From a virus: a DNA stretch of 48,962 nt. The DNA lies in IMG/VR virus record IMGVR_UViG_3300037119_006827, positions 1 to 48,962 of that record, one strand, 5' to 3'. A program made the translations under genes and the position numbers. Shown here piece by piece: positions 1-7,956 of the stretch. Below the pieces are notes generated by a model. The model saw only the letters and a program-made list of their open reading frames with translations, did not search any database and was not told the origin of the DNA. Every line of letters starts with the position of its first letter. The stretch's first letter is position 1.

Positions 1-127
1 GCGAAGATTCCCGGCGCGACCAAGGCCCAGACCGTGCTCCGGCGCGCGTTCGTCACCGGCTCGCGCACCGCCGACGAGCACGGGTCGCGCGCCGCCCAGG
101 CCATCAAGAACCTGCGCGAGATGGCGC
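1..127. repeat. Terminal direct repeat, left copy
   Basis: Bases 2-127 are identical to 48837-48962. Base 1 is G where the matching base 48836 is T, which changes a Ser codon (TCG) to Ala (GCG) in the giant virion gene. The overlap shows that the window is a circular or circularly permuted unit of about 48,835 bp. The length is typical of an assembly k-mer overlap, so it need not be the physical genome end. Confidence 0.9.
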
Positions 128-2379
128 TCGGACAGGCCGAGCACGCCAGCAACATCGCCGTGCGCACGCTGCGCAACGGGCTCCACGCGGCCGCCGGCGA
201 GGACCGCAAGTTCCTGGACGAGCTGCCCGAAATCTACCGGTCCCTGGAGACCGGAGACGCCAGCGCCGTCGAGGCGATGTACCGCGCGCAGGGCCGGGAG
301 AAGGCGGCCGACGCCGTGCTCACCCTGCGCAACATGAACGCCGAGGACACCGCAGCGGTCGTGGCCGAGGGCTACCTCCCCGAGGAGTTCCTCTCCAGCA
401 CCGGCGGCAAGGGCGGCTACATGAAGCGGGTCGAGACGAAGAAGGCGGCCAAGGCCCGGCGCGACGCCACGGCCGGCACCCGCCGCGGCTCGCCCGCCCG
501 GCCCGCCTCCATGTTCAAGCAGGACGCCGTGCAGGGCTCGACCCACGCCCGGACCTCGCACGCTGGCGAGGTGCTGACCGACGAGCTACAGGCCAGCTTC
601 GCCGCCGAGCGCGGGCTGCCCGAGGGGACGAAGGTCATCGAGGACAACCCGTTCTACTCCGTGGGCGAGCACCGCACCGAGCTGGAGCACCGCCGGGCCC
701 ACGACGAGTTCATCCGCCAGGCCGAGGAGCTGACCGACGACGCCGGCCTCCCCCTCGTCACCCGCGACGCTGACCTCGCGCGCACCCACGGGTACGTGTC
801 CGTGCCGACCCCGCAGGGCCAGGTGTGGGCGCCGCCCGCCATCGCCGAGGATGTCGCCAACTTCCAGGACGTCGTGTTCAACGACGAGACCATCAAGGCG
901 TTCGGCCGGACGATGGACAAGACGATGCGCATTTGGAAGGCGCACGCCACCGTGCCGCTGGTCGGCATGGCGTTCCACTCCCGGAACGCCGAGACCAACG
1001 TCATGCTCAACTGGATCGCCGGCGTCGAGAACCCGGTGTGGTACGCGCGCTCGGCCAAGGCCCAGCTCAAGGTCGAGAAGGCGATGAAGAACCTCGGGCC
1101 CGACGTGGACTTCGAGACCGCGCTCGCCAAGAGCGGGCTCACGAAGAAGGAGCAGAACGCGGTCAAGCTCGCGATGGATCACAACGTCCTGACGTCGAGC
1201 CAGGCCAACGTCGACCTCGCCGACATCGGTGGGTCGAGCCACGCCGACCAGCTCAGCGCGAAGAGCGCAGAGCCTGGCCTCCGAGGGCGGGCAAAGCGCG
1301 CGCCGCAGAAGGCCAACTTCCTCAGCCCCGAGCACTTCGTCGGGACCAAGAGCGGCCGCTGGGTCTCCTCCGGGCTGGAGAACAACGCCCGCCTCGCCCA
1401 CTTCATGTGGGCCCTCGACAAGTACGGCGACGCCGAGATTGCCGCGCAGTCGGTCAAGAAGTACCTCTTCAACTACGCCGACCTCACCCCGTTCGAGCGC
1501 CGGGTGATGAAGCGCGCGATCCCCTTCTATACCTTCATGCGGAAGAACACCGCGCTCATGCTCACGAGCACCGCCGAGAACCCCGGCAAGATGAGCCGGT
1601 TCGCGATGGCGCAGAAGCAGCTCCAGGACGAGACCAAGGGCGGCCCCGACTTCCTCAAGGGGAATCTGATCCCCGGCTACATCACCGAGCAGGGCCAGGC
1701 CCCGTCGAAGGTGCCGGGCCTGGGCGGGCTCACCGCCTCGATCGAGTCGCCGTGGTCCGCCGCGGCCGACACCCTCGCGCCCGTCGGCGAGATTGCCGGC
1801 ATGGTGCCGGTCGCCAACCGGTTCGTGCCCGGCGAGTTCAAGGGCAAGGGCCCGGAGGAGACCGCGCTCAAGCTCCTCAACATCCCCGGCGGGCCCGTGG
1901 CCGAGGCTGCGAAGTACGTGGCCGAGCGTGCCCTGGGCAAGGACACCTTCACCGGCGGCGACGTGCGGAAGATGAACCCCCTCGGCGAGGGGCTCCGCAT
2001 CACGGACATCTTCGCCCCCTCGCCCTCGAAGGTCACCCGGCTGACCGACAAGCTGACCCAGGGCGACGTCACCGGCAAGCACACCACGCCGGCCGAGGGC
2101 GACGAGCGCACCCGCCGGCGCAGCGCCGCGGTCATCAATGCGATCTTCGGTCTGAACACCAACGCCGTCGGCCCGCAGGCCACCGAGGCGGAAATCACCC
2201 GGCGGTTCTACGAGCTGGCCGACTACATCGACGTGCGCAACAAGGACTTGCCGGCCACGCTCAAGGACGGGGTGACCCCGAACCCGAAGCGCGTGCCGAC
2301 GATCGAGGAGCTGCGCGACGCTGGCATCCTGCCCTCGGGCAAGCGGAGCGACCCGTACGGCAGCGCCTACGGGAACTAG
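1..2379 (+). CDS. Giant polyvalent virion (ejection) protein, C-terminal part
   Basis: Continuation of the gene that starts at 45317. The frame is open from base 1, so the first ATG/CTG-type codon here is not a real start. This part is mostly helical. It contains a stretch resembling a conserved segment I associate with giant phage structural polyproteins: FNYADLTPFERRVMKRAIPF, at roughly residues 1672-1691 of the joined protein, followed by a TFMRKN segment. Small-residue, amphipathic stretches further on (around window bases 1740-1930) could insert in membranes. No catalytic motif is seen in this half. It ends at a TAG inside a CTAG palindrome, which also supplies the stop of the convergent gene at 2376. 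Role inferred: internal or ejected virion protein. Confidence 0.75.
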   Translation, partial: AKIPGATKAQTVLRRAFVTGSRTADEHGSRAAQAIKNLREMALGQAEHASNIAVRTLRNGLHAAAGEDRKFLDELPEIYRSLETGDASAVEAMYRAQGREKAADAVLTLRNMNAEDTAAVVAEGYLPEEFLSSTGGKGGYMKRVETKKAAKARRDATAGTRRGSPARPASMFKQDAVQGSTHARTSHAGEVLTDELQASFAAERGLPEGTKVIEDNPFYSVGEHRTELEHRRAHDEFIRQAEELTDDAGLPLVTRDADLARTHGYVSVPTPQGQVWAPPAIAEDVANFQDVVFNDETIKAFGRTMDKTMRIWKAHATVPLVGMAFHSRNAETNVMLNWIAGVENPVWYARSAKAQLKVEKAMKNLGPDVDFETALAKSGLTKKEQNAVKLAMDHNVLTSSQANVDLADIGGSSHADQLSAKSAEPGLRGRAKRAPQKANFLSPEHFVGTKSGRWVSSGLENNARLAHFMWALDKYGDAEIAAQSVKKYLFNYADLTPFERRVMKRAIPFYTFMRKNTALMLTSTAENPGKMSRFAMAQKQLQDETKGGPDFLKGNLIPGYITEQGQAPSKVPGLGGLTASIESPWSAAADTLAPVGEIAGMVPVANRFVPGEFKGKGPEETALKLLNIPGGPVAEAAKYVAERALGKDTFTGGDVRKMNPLGEGLRITDIFAPSPSKVTRLTDKLTQGDVTGKHTTPAEGDERTRRRSAAVINAIFGLNTNAVGPQATEAEITRRFYELADYIDVRNKDLPATLKDGVTPNPKRVPTIEELRDAGILPSGKRSDPYGSAYGN

Positions 2380-2924
2380 CTCGCCTTGCGGGTGACGCGC
2401 AGCGTGCTGGTGAGGTTGACCTTGCGGTTCTTGCGGAAGGGGACCTTGCGCGTCTTGCTCGCCGTCGACTTCCGCTTGCGGCGGGCGCCCTCACCGAGCT
2501 TCTCCGTGCCCTTGGGGGCGCGCAGCTCGTAGAGGCCGGGCACGATGTCATCGAACCGGCCCGAGTCGAGGGGCTCGACCACGTTGCGGGTCATCGCTGT
2601 GGTGTTGCGGAACCGGTGGATCACCCGCGAGTCGCGGTCGAGCCATGCCCAGGTGTAGCCCTTGGACACCCACACCGCGTCGGTGTCGAGCGCGCGCTTG
2701 CAGGCGCGGGCCGCCACACACGAGCCGCCGTTGCCGGCGCACGCGTCGCGGATGTCCTTCTGCTTGATGTTCAGGGCGTAGGTGCCCTCGGCGTCGAGGA
2801 CAGTGAAGTCATCGGGCGTGAGGTAGCGCTCGCCCGCATCGTCCAGCATGTTCTGGATGATGGTTTGCGTGCGGCCCATGTGGACCGCGGGGCGAGGCTC
2901 GGTTGAAGTGGATGGAGTAGCCAT
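2376..2924 (-). CDS. Basic-tailed protein of unknown function
   Basis: 182 residues from ATG at 2924. The reading frame extends further upstream, but that part is low-complexity Ser/Pro/Arg and is not believable. An alternative ATG lies at 2879. The middle carries a Cys-containing segment (DACAGNGGSC) followed by VAARACKRAL and an aromatic stretch, YTWAWLDRD. The last 35 residues are strongly basic (RRKRKSTASKTRKVPFRKNRK), suggesting nucleic-acid or virion contact. It is the distal gene of the leftward transcript, beyond the lysis cassette, and its stop codon overlaps the convergent giant gene through CTAG. I do not recognise a named family. Similar Cys-containing actinophage proteins exist from memory, without known function. 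Confidence 0.7.
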   Translation of the reverse strand: MATPSTSTEPRPAVHMGRTQTIIQNMLDDAGERYLTPDDFTVLDAEGTYALNIKQKDIRDACAGNGGSCVAARACKRALDTDAVWVSKGYTWAWLDRDSRVIHRFRNTTAMTRNVVEPLDSGRFDDIVPGLYELRAPKGTEKLGEGARRKRKSTASKTRKVPFRKNRKVNLTSTLRVTRKAS

Positions 2925-2979
2925 AGTCGTCTCAACGATACGGCGCCCACTTCTATTCCCGAGGGCAGGAGGCAACGCC

Positions 2980-3273
2980 TCAGACAGCAGGCGGGAAGCC
3001 GTCGTCCGGCTCGACCAGCACCTTGCCCAGGGTGACGCCGGCGCGGAACTGCTCGTCCTCGCGCTGCTCGGCCTCCTTGACGGGGGTGGTGACGAACTGC
3101 CGCAGGAAGAATCCGATGAGCAGAGGGCCCCACACCTTGTAGTCGGCCACGGAGGTGTCTCCGGGCACGGTGGCGAGGAACGCGAGGACGAGCGGGGCGA
3201 TGACGACAAGCTCGCGACGGAGCACGTCGAGCACCTTGGTTGTGAGGGCAGGGGTCTCAGGCATGCGCCCCAT
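2980..3273 (-). CDS. Small membrane protein, holin or lysis-associated candidate
   Basis: 97 residues from ATG at 3273, starting one base after the stop of the metallophosphoesterase gene. A second ATG nine bases in (3264) and an in-frame upstream ATG (3294) are alternatives. A hydrophobic segment, VVIAPLVLAFLATV (about residues 24-38), is followed by a second, WGPLLIGFFL (about 48-58), and then a charged, acidic C-terminal half. Two short membrane passes near an endolysin gene fit a holin or accessory membrane lysis protein, but the 70-residue protein at 4687-4899 is an equally good holin candidate. Only one of them may do that job. Confidence 0.6.
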   Translation of the reverse strand: MGRMPETPALTTKVLDVLRRELVVIAPLVLAFLATVPGDTSVADYKVWGPLLIGFFLRQFVTTPVKEAEQREDEQFRAGVTLGKVLVEPDDGFPPAV

Positions 3274-3274
3274 G

Positions 3275-4108
3275 CTAGCGCTCGATCCAGTCATCGAAGG
3301 GGTTGGTCGGCTTGACGTACTTCATGGCGAGGAAGTCGAGGAGCGGGAGCCCCTCGTACTTCTTGCAGAGGTAGTCGAAGCTCACCTTCATGAGGTCGCC
3401 GTAGCCGTTCTCGACCTCGTGCAGCATGACGATGCCGCGCCAGTACCCGTTCCCCTGCGGGCCGAGGTACGCCTCGTCGTGGAGGTAGCCGGTGCCGCAG
3501 ACCAGGCCCATCTGCCGGCCGGCGCCGGTCGTGCGCTCGGCGTAGTCGAACACCTGCTGGTGGCCCATCACGAAGGAGTGGCCGAGGGTCTTGAGCCGGG
3601 TGGCGACGACGCCGCCGTACGCGCGCCCCGTCATGGGGTTGTAGAAGTAGTGGCTGTACGCGATGCCGTCGAGCACGAGCACGTCGAGGAAGTGGTGGAC
3701 GATCCAGTCGCGGGTGTCGAAGTCATCGAACCCGATGGCGCCCTCCAGCTTGGGGTCGCTCTCGATCGCGCGCGCGATGCGGTTCTCGTGGTTGCCCATG
3801 AGGTAGTGCTTCTCGGGGAAGTACCCGTTGTCGGCCTTGCGCGCGCGCTGGTTGTGCCACGTCGTGCTCTGGTCGAGCGCGGTGAACCCCTTGTTGCCGG
3901 CCACGATGTCGTCCTTGTAGCGCCGGCCCTCGGCCTGGAGCTTGCCCCGGTCGTAGTGGCTGAGGCTCGGCATGTCGTAGTGGTCGCCGATGTGGATGAT
4001 CTTCTCGGGCCGCTTCTCCAGCGCGTACTGGCCGATCCACTTGAGGTGGTCCGTCGGGACCCCTGGGCGGACCTGCGTGTCCGGGATGATGAGGTGCTTC
4101 ACACCCAC
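3275..4108 (-). CDS. Calcineurin-like metallophosphoesterase
   Basis: 277 residues, GTG start (a second in-frame GTG two codons on). Metal-site motifs of the calcineurin-like phosphoesterase fold appear in order: DTQ near residue 10 (Gln replaces the usual His of DxH), GDHYD near 42, GNHEN near 106, a His in AYSHYF and GHQQ near 182. The family hydrolyses phosphomonoesters or diesters, including nucleotides and nucleic acids, with two metal ions. The substrate here cannot be read from sequence. It sits within the lysis cassette between two membrane-protein genes, an unusual place for a nucleotide enzyme, though similar genes occur widely in phage genomes. Confidence 0.85.
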   Translation of the reverse strand: MGVKHLIIPDTQVRPGVPTDHLKWIGQYALEKRPEKIIHIGDHYDMPSLSHYDRGKLQAEGRRYKDDIVAGNKGFTALDQSTTWHNQRARKADNGYFPEKHYLMGNHENRIARAIESDPKLEGAIGFDDFDTRDWIVHHFLDVLVLDGIAYSHYFYNPMTGRAYGGVVATRLKTLGHSFVMGHQQVFDYAERTTGAGRQMGLVCGTGYLHDEAYLGPQGNGYWRGIVMLHEVENGYGDLMKVSFDYLCKKYEGLPLLDFLAMKYVKPTNPFDDWIER

Positions 4109-4115
4109 GTCAACG

Positions 4116-4583
4116 TCACCGGGGGGTCAACTCTTCCCGAACCTTGCGCTCGACCGCCTTGCAGTCGGGCACTGGGTTCTCCTTCTCGTAGTCGATCGCG
4201 GCCTGCTCCACGATGCCGGGCCCCTCGTCCTCGGGGGCCGAGTTGAGCCGGCGCTCCAGCGCGGCTAGATACTCGGCCGTGCGGGGGTCGGTGAGGCGGA
4301 CGTACTCGGGGAACGAGGTGAGGTCGATGCCACCGGACGAGGCGTTCGAGGCGGCCGCGATCTTGCGGAGGGTCGAGGGGAACTGCGTGCGAAACTCGGC
4401 CTGGCCCCGGCACTCGGCGACGCGCGAGGTGATGCGCTCCTCGATGAGGGCGTTGACGGTCACGGCATTGCGGCCGGCCTGGTCGCTGATGCGCGTGAGC
4501 ACGAAGCCGTTGGCGGCGAGGAAGACGCCCACGGCGAGCACGATGCTGATGGTCGTACGCCAGCGGTACCAGAACGTGGTCAC
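4116..4583 (-). CDS. Membrane-anchored protein of the lysis cassette
   Basis: 155 residues from GTG at 4583, which overlaps the TGA of the preceding 36-residue gene as GTGA. Residues about 8-28 form one N-terminal membrane segment (TTISIVLAVGVFLAANGFVL). The rest is a charged, mostly helical outer domain with two Cys (AECRGQ and PDCKAV) that could form a disulfide. One N-terminal anchor plus a helical ectodomain recalls i-spanin-like lysis proteins. Actinobacterial hosts have no classical outer membrane, so the role is open. Inferred function: envelope-associated lysis helper. Confidence 0.65.
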   Translation of the reverse strand: MTTFWYRWRTTISIVLAVGVFLAANGFVLTRISDQAGRNAVTVNALIEERITSRVAECRGQAEFRTQFPSTLRKIAAASNASSGGIDLTSFPEYVRLTDPRTAEYLAALERRLNSAPEDEGPGIVEQAAIDYEKENPVPDCKAVERKVREELTPR

Positions 4584-4690
4584 AGGAACACCGCCCAGCG
4601 GATGAGGTTGACGGTCACGCAGAACGCGATCCAGATGATCGTCGCCTTCCACCGCCACGTGAACGCCGCGCGCTCAGCCTCGGTACTCAC
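4580..4690 (-). CDS. 36-residue single-pass membrane peptide
   Basis: GTG start at 4690 overlaps the stop of the holin candidate (GTGA), and its own TGA at 4580 overlaps the next GTG (GTGA). After a short charged N-terminus (STEAERAAFTWRWK) comes one membrane helix, IIWIAFCVTVNLIRWAVFL, ending at the C-terminus. Both-sided start/stop coupling supports a real gene although it is very short. Likely a lysis-cassette accessory such as an antiholin or pinholin-like peptide; this is inference from position only. Confidence 0.6.
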   Translation of the reverse strand: MSTEAERAAFTWRWKATIIWIAFCVTVNLIRWAVFL

Positions 4691-4899
4691 GATCCGCCGT
4701 CGTCCCCGTGCTTCTGACGGCGCTCGTCCACTCGGAGCCAGACCGGGAGGCCCAGCAGGGCAGCAGCCACAAGCAACAGTGTATGACGTTCGGCACCCTC
4801 TTGGAAGAATGCCTCGTTGAGCAAGATCACCGTGCCGAGTGCCCCCAAGAAGGTGTCTCGGGTCAGCCGCTGGGCCCAGCGGGATCGGCGAGGTTCCAC
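4687..4899 (-). CDS. Putative holin
   Basis: 70 residues, GTG start four bases after the endolysin stop. There are two hydrophobic segments: FLGALGTVILLNEAFF (about 18-33) and HTLLLVAAALLGLPVWLRVD (about 39-58). A charged tail follows (DERRQKHGDDGG). The second segment, ending in a basic and acidic cluster, resembles small membrane proteins next to endolysins in actinophages. Position directly after the endolysin and the two-pass topology support a holin that forms the membrane lesion for the amidase to reach the wall. The 97-residue protein at 2980 is a rival candidate. Confidence 0.65.
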   Translation of the reverse strand: MEPRRSRWAQRLTRDTFLGALGTVILLNEAFFQEGAERHTLLLVAAALLGLPVWLRVDERRQKHGDDGGS

Positions 4900-4902
4900 G
4901 CA

Positions 4903-5631
4903 TCAGACCGTCTTGTTCGGAACGGTCGACACGATGTCCGGGTCGAAGCCCTTGCCCAGGGTGTTGATCGCGCGGTTGATCCCGTTGGTGATGTCCGCGT
5001 TCAGCTCCTTGCGGAGCTTCTCGAAGTCGTCCTTCACGATGGCATCCACGCCAGCGATGATCTTGAGGCCGTCGGCGTCGGAGTAAGGCATGCCGTCATT
5101 GTAGGCACCGGACAGAGCCGGCACGACAATCTGCTGGAACTGCTGAATGCGGCGCCGGCCGGGGCACGCCTTGGCGACCGGCGTCCAGTAGCCGGGCGTG
5201 CCGAACTGGATGTGCCAGCCGTAGCCCTCGCCGTTCCAGGAGGTGGCGAGCTGGCGCTTGATCCCCCACTCGGCGCTCGACCACGCGAGCAGGCGGGTGA
5301 TGGCCGCGACCTGCTCGGCCGACCAGGGGTCGTCGTCCCAGCGCGCGGCGCGCGCGTACTCAATGTGGTTCTCGGTCTCGACGGAGAAAGCGAAGGGGTT
5401 GGCGAGGTAGTTGGCGTCCATCCGTCGGTTGAAGTCCCCGTACTGCTCGACCGTGCCGTCGGTGCCGATCCAGAAGGTCGACTCCAGGTTGCTCGACCGC
5501 TGGAAGAACCCGTGCAGGGAGCCCACGCCGGCCTGGCTGTGCAGGATGCCGATGCGGGGGACGATCGTGGGCTGGCTCTGGTTCTCCCGGAGCGGGCGCC
5601 ACAGGGCCTCGGGGTACTGGGTCGCCGGCAC
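4903..5631 (-). CDS. Endolysin, N-acetylmuramoyl-L-alanine amidase type
   Basis: 242 residues from GTG at 5631; AGGG lies a few bases upstream, and an alternative TTG lies at 5637. The N-terminal 170 residues are an Amidase_2/PGRP-like zinc amidase: the first zinc His is in ILHSQAG (about residue 31), WIGTDGTVEQYG forms the core strand, and the second His and the Cys are in GWHIQFG and KACPGRRR (about 147 and 163). It cleaves the bond between muramic acid and the stem peptide of peptidoglycan. The C-terminal about 70 residues (DADGLKIIAG onwards) are helical and acidic, with no recognised wall-binding repeat. First gene of the lysis cassette, directly after the primase gene. Confidence 0.9.
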   Translation of the reverse strand: MPATQYPEALWRPLRENQSQPTIVPRIGILHSQAGVGSLHGFFQRSSNLESTFWIGTDGTVEQYGDFNRRMDANYLANPFAFSVETENHIEYARAARWDDDPWSAEQVAAITRLLAWSSAEWGIKRQLATSWNGEGYGWHIQFGTPGYWTPVAKACPGRRRIQQFQQIVVPALSGAYNDGMPYSDADGLKIIAGVDAIVKDDFEKLRKELNADITNGINRAINTLGKGFDPDIVSTVPNKTV

Positions 5632-5640
5632 CCCCAAACC

Positions 5641-6600
5641 CTACCCGATGAGCAGGTCGACCAGCTCGTCAGGGGGCAGGTCAGAAAGGTCGCAGCCGTC
5701 CGGCGGGCGGACGAACGAGACATCCGCCGCGTAGTTCCCGAGGGCCTCCAGCCACAGACAGGTTCCGGCCCAGCCGGCGTCGTCACCATCGAAGGCGACC
5801 AGCACCTCGCGGCCCGCGAGGGTCCACGCCTGCACCGGGTGGGCCCCCGACCCCGTAGGAATCGCCAGGACGGCCCTAGATCGATTTGAGAGGGCCGCAG
5901 AGGCCGCCCAGGCATCGGTCTCGCCCTCGCAGAGGACGACAGGGAGGGCGCGATCCGCGTCGAGCCACTCCCCGTAGAGCACGTTGGCGAACTGGCCGCG
6001 CCCCGGAGGGGACAGGGCCTTGGTCAGCGCCGTGCGGTGCTTGTAGCTCACGAGGTTGCCGGTCCGATCCCAGTAGGGGATGACCACCTCGTCGCCGCGC
6101 GTGCCCACACCCCACACGGAGCCGAGCCATACCGCATCGTCTATGCCGCGCAGCTCGCCCTGGGCGTGCTTGTGGGCGAGGAACCGGCGGACGGCGGACA
6201 GGTCGGCCACCCTGCTCTGCGCCACCACGGCGCGCGCACGGGCCGAGTCGAAGGACCGGCCGACACCCTGCGTAGGCCCGGACCAGTCGCTCGCCTCCAT
6301 CTCCGAGAGCAGGGTGAGCGCGTAGGCGCGCACGTCCCGGAACGCCGGGGTGCCCTCGGGCCAAGCGAGGCGCTGGATCAGGTCGAAGACGTCGCCCTTG
6401 GCGCCGCACGGGAAGCACCCCCACCGTTCGAGCCGCTCGCCGTACACGTCGAGGGACGGGTCGGCGTCGTCGTGGAAGGGACAGACCGCGGCCCACCTCC
6501 CATCGCCGCCGTCCTCGACCGGGATGTTGTACCGGTCGAGCACGTAGACGATGGGGAGGTGGGCCTTGATCCCCTGGGCGTCGAGCGCCCGCAGCTCCAC
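5641..6600 (-). CDS. DnaG-like DNA primase with zinc finger and TOPRIM domain
   Basis: 319 residues, GTG start four bases after the ssDNA-binding protein stop. The CHC2-type zinc finger is visible as CPFHDDADPS (Cys and His near residues 40-43) and CFPCGAKGDVFDLI (Cys near 62 and 65). The TOPRIM catalytic core follows, with VVLCEGETDAW (catalytic Glu near 226) and LVAFDGDDAG (acidic pair near 275). The protein would synthesise RNA primers for the phage fork. It is shorter than full bacterial DnaG and lacks a helicase domain; a separate SF3-type helicase is encoded at 20304. It is the last replication gene before the lysis cassette. Confidence 0.9.
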   Translation of the reverse strand: MELRALDAQGIKAHLPIVYVLDRYNIPVEDGGDGRWAAVCPFHDDADPSLDVYGERLERWGCFPCGAKGDVFDLIQRLAWPEGTPAFRDVRAYALTLLSEMEASDWSGPTQGVGRSFDSARARAVVAQSRVADLSAVRRFLAHKHAQGELRGIDDAVWLGSVWGVGTRGDEVVIPYWDRTGNLVSYKHRTALTKALSPPGRGQFANVLYGEWLDADRALPVVLCEGETDAWAASAALSNRSRAVLAIPTGSGAHPVQAWTLAGREVLVAFDGDDAGWAGTCLWLEALGNYAADVSFVRPPDGCDLSDLPPDELVDLLIG

Positions 6601-6604
6601 GAGC

Positions 6605-7210
6605 CTAGAAGGGCTCGGGGGTACCGGCCGGGGAGACCGGGACTGCGGGAGCCGGCGCGGGCGCCGGAGCCGGAGCAGCCGCCGGCTGCGGCGCGGGGAC
6701 CGGCACCTGGGCAGGGGCCGGAGCGGGGGCCGGCGCAGGTGCGGGCACCTGCGGGGCGGCCGGCGCGGCGGCGACGGCGGGAGCCGACGTGCGCACGCGC
6801 GCGTTGCTGATGTTGACGAAGGGCTTGCCGCCCTCCCGGTTCGAGGGCTTGATGACGATATCCGCCTCGAACACCCGGTTGAGGAGGGTCTCGGCGATGG
6901 CCTCCAGGGTCACGTTCGGGTCGGTGTAGTACGCCTCGGGGACGCCGAGCCCGTCGAACATGCGGAAGAGGAAGCCGGTGCCGGCCTTGTTGCCCTCGCC
7001 GAAGTTCTGGTTGACCCAGCCCTTCTCGCCGGACTTGGGGCCTTCCACGACCTCCAGGTACAGACCGAGCGTCGTGGTCTGCTTCTGGTCGTTGTTGCGG
7101 AGGTTCCACTTGAGCACCTTGAAGGTGTTGTGGCCCTCGGGCAGGGTGCCGAAGTCGACACCGCCCTCCTTCGCCTGCTTGAGCAGGTCTGCCATGCTGG
7201 TACTGGTCAC
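6605..7210 (-). CDS. Single-stranded DNA-binding-like protein with Pro-Ala tail
   Basis: 201 residues, GTG overlapping the upstream stop as GTGA. Residues about 15-140 look like the OB-type ssDNA-binding or DUF669-like phage protein family: PEGHNTFKVLKW, LYLEVVEGPKSG, VNISNARV. Residues about 145-195 are almost pure Pro-Ala-Val. The protein ends TPEPF, an acidic/aromatic tip recalling the C-terminal tip of bacterial SSB that recruits partner proteins. It lies between the Sak4-like ATPase and the primase genes, the expected setting for a protein that coats ssDNA during recombination and replication. The exact family was not verified. Confidence 0.75.
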   Translation of the reverse strand: MTSTSMADLLKQAKEGGVDFGTLPEGHNTFKVLKWNLRNNDQKQTTTLGLYLEVVEGPKSGEKGWVNQNFGEGNKAGTGFLFRMFDGLGVPEAYYTDPNVTLEAIAETLLNRVFEADIVIKPSNREGGKPFVNISNARVRTSAPAVAAAPAAPQVPAPAPAPAPAPAQVPVPAPQPAAAPAPAPAPAPAVPVSPAGTPEPF

Positions 7211-7956
7211 GCTGATTGAGCCTCCTGTGGCTGCTGGTTGATGACCCCGAGCATTTGCCCGAGGTCCGGGTTGGTGATGCGCCCCGACGGCCAGGCTTCG
7301 CTGACCTCGTGGATGTTGCTCTTCGCGGTGTAGATCGTTCCTGCGGAATCGATCACCATGTCGCGGTACCGGGCCTGGCTGGCCGGGTCCACCTGGCGGC
7401 TGAGATAGCCCACCACGTCGAATCGGTAGGGAAGCTTCTTCCCGAGCTGGCCTCGCACGTATGGCTGCAACACGTTGTCCTTGTTCTCTGTTCCCGACGC
7501 GACGTAGATCACGTCGATCGGGTTGGTCGGGTGCTTGCGCCAGTCCTTCATCGCGAGGATGTAGTCGTTCATCCGGTCGTAGATGACGCCCCAGTCACGG
7601 AGGTCAGCCTGGCCGGTGCCGCGCACGTCTTCCACGAGGCGGTCCTGCGCGTCGGTGATGCTGTCGAGGCCCACCGCCTTGAAGTAGTGCTGGCCCGAAG
7701 CGATCCACTGGGCCGCAGCGGTGAGGTCCCGCATCGTGCGCACGTCGATGACGACGGTGGTGTCCGTCGTGATCTTGTTCTCATCGATGTCGGGCGGGGG
7801 CTGGGTCGGGTCCTCCCACACGACGACGTGACCGGGCAGGTGCTCGGCGCGGCCCTCGGCGTCGAGCAGCAGGCGCGGGCCCGGTGCCGAGACGAAGAGC
7901 CACGACTTGCCGGAGCCGGCGGGGCCGTGGACGAGGAGGGTGAGACGACGGGTCAT
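7207..7956 (-). CDS. Sak4-like RecA-family ATPase (single-strand annealing or recombination)
   Basis: 249 residues, ATG overlapping the upstream nuclease stop (ATGA). Walker A is GPAGSGKS near residues 11-18. A Walker B-like strand is VGLDSITDAQDRL near 95, and a sensor-like strand is DVIYVASGTEN near 148. The compact RecA-core ATPase length, without an N-terminal DNA-binding extension, is typical of phage Sak4/AAA_24 annealing ATPases. Adjacent ssDNA-binding and Cas4/RecB-like nuclease genes form the usual phage recombination trio. Confidence 0.85.
   Translation of the reverse strand: MTRRLTLLVHGPAGSGKSWLFVSAPGPRLLLDAEGRAEHLPGHVVVWEDPTQPPPDIDENKITTDTTVVIDVRTMRDLTAAAQWIASGQHYFKAVGLDSITDAQDRLVEDVRGTGQADLRDWGVIYDRMNDYILAMKDWRKHPTNPIDVIYVASGTENKDNVLQPYVRGQLGKKLPYRFDVVGYLSRQVDPASQARYRDMVIDSAGTIYTAKSNIHEVSEAWPSGRITNPDLGQMLGVINQQPQEAQSA

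Noticed and set aside
825-2906. 693-codon plus-strand frame overlapping the giant gene
   Set aside because: Arg/Pro/Gly/Ala-rich out-of-frame shadow crossing the real stop at 2379.
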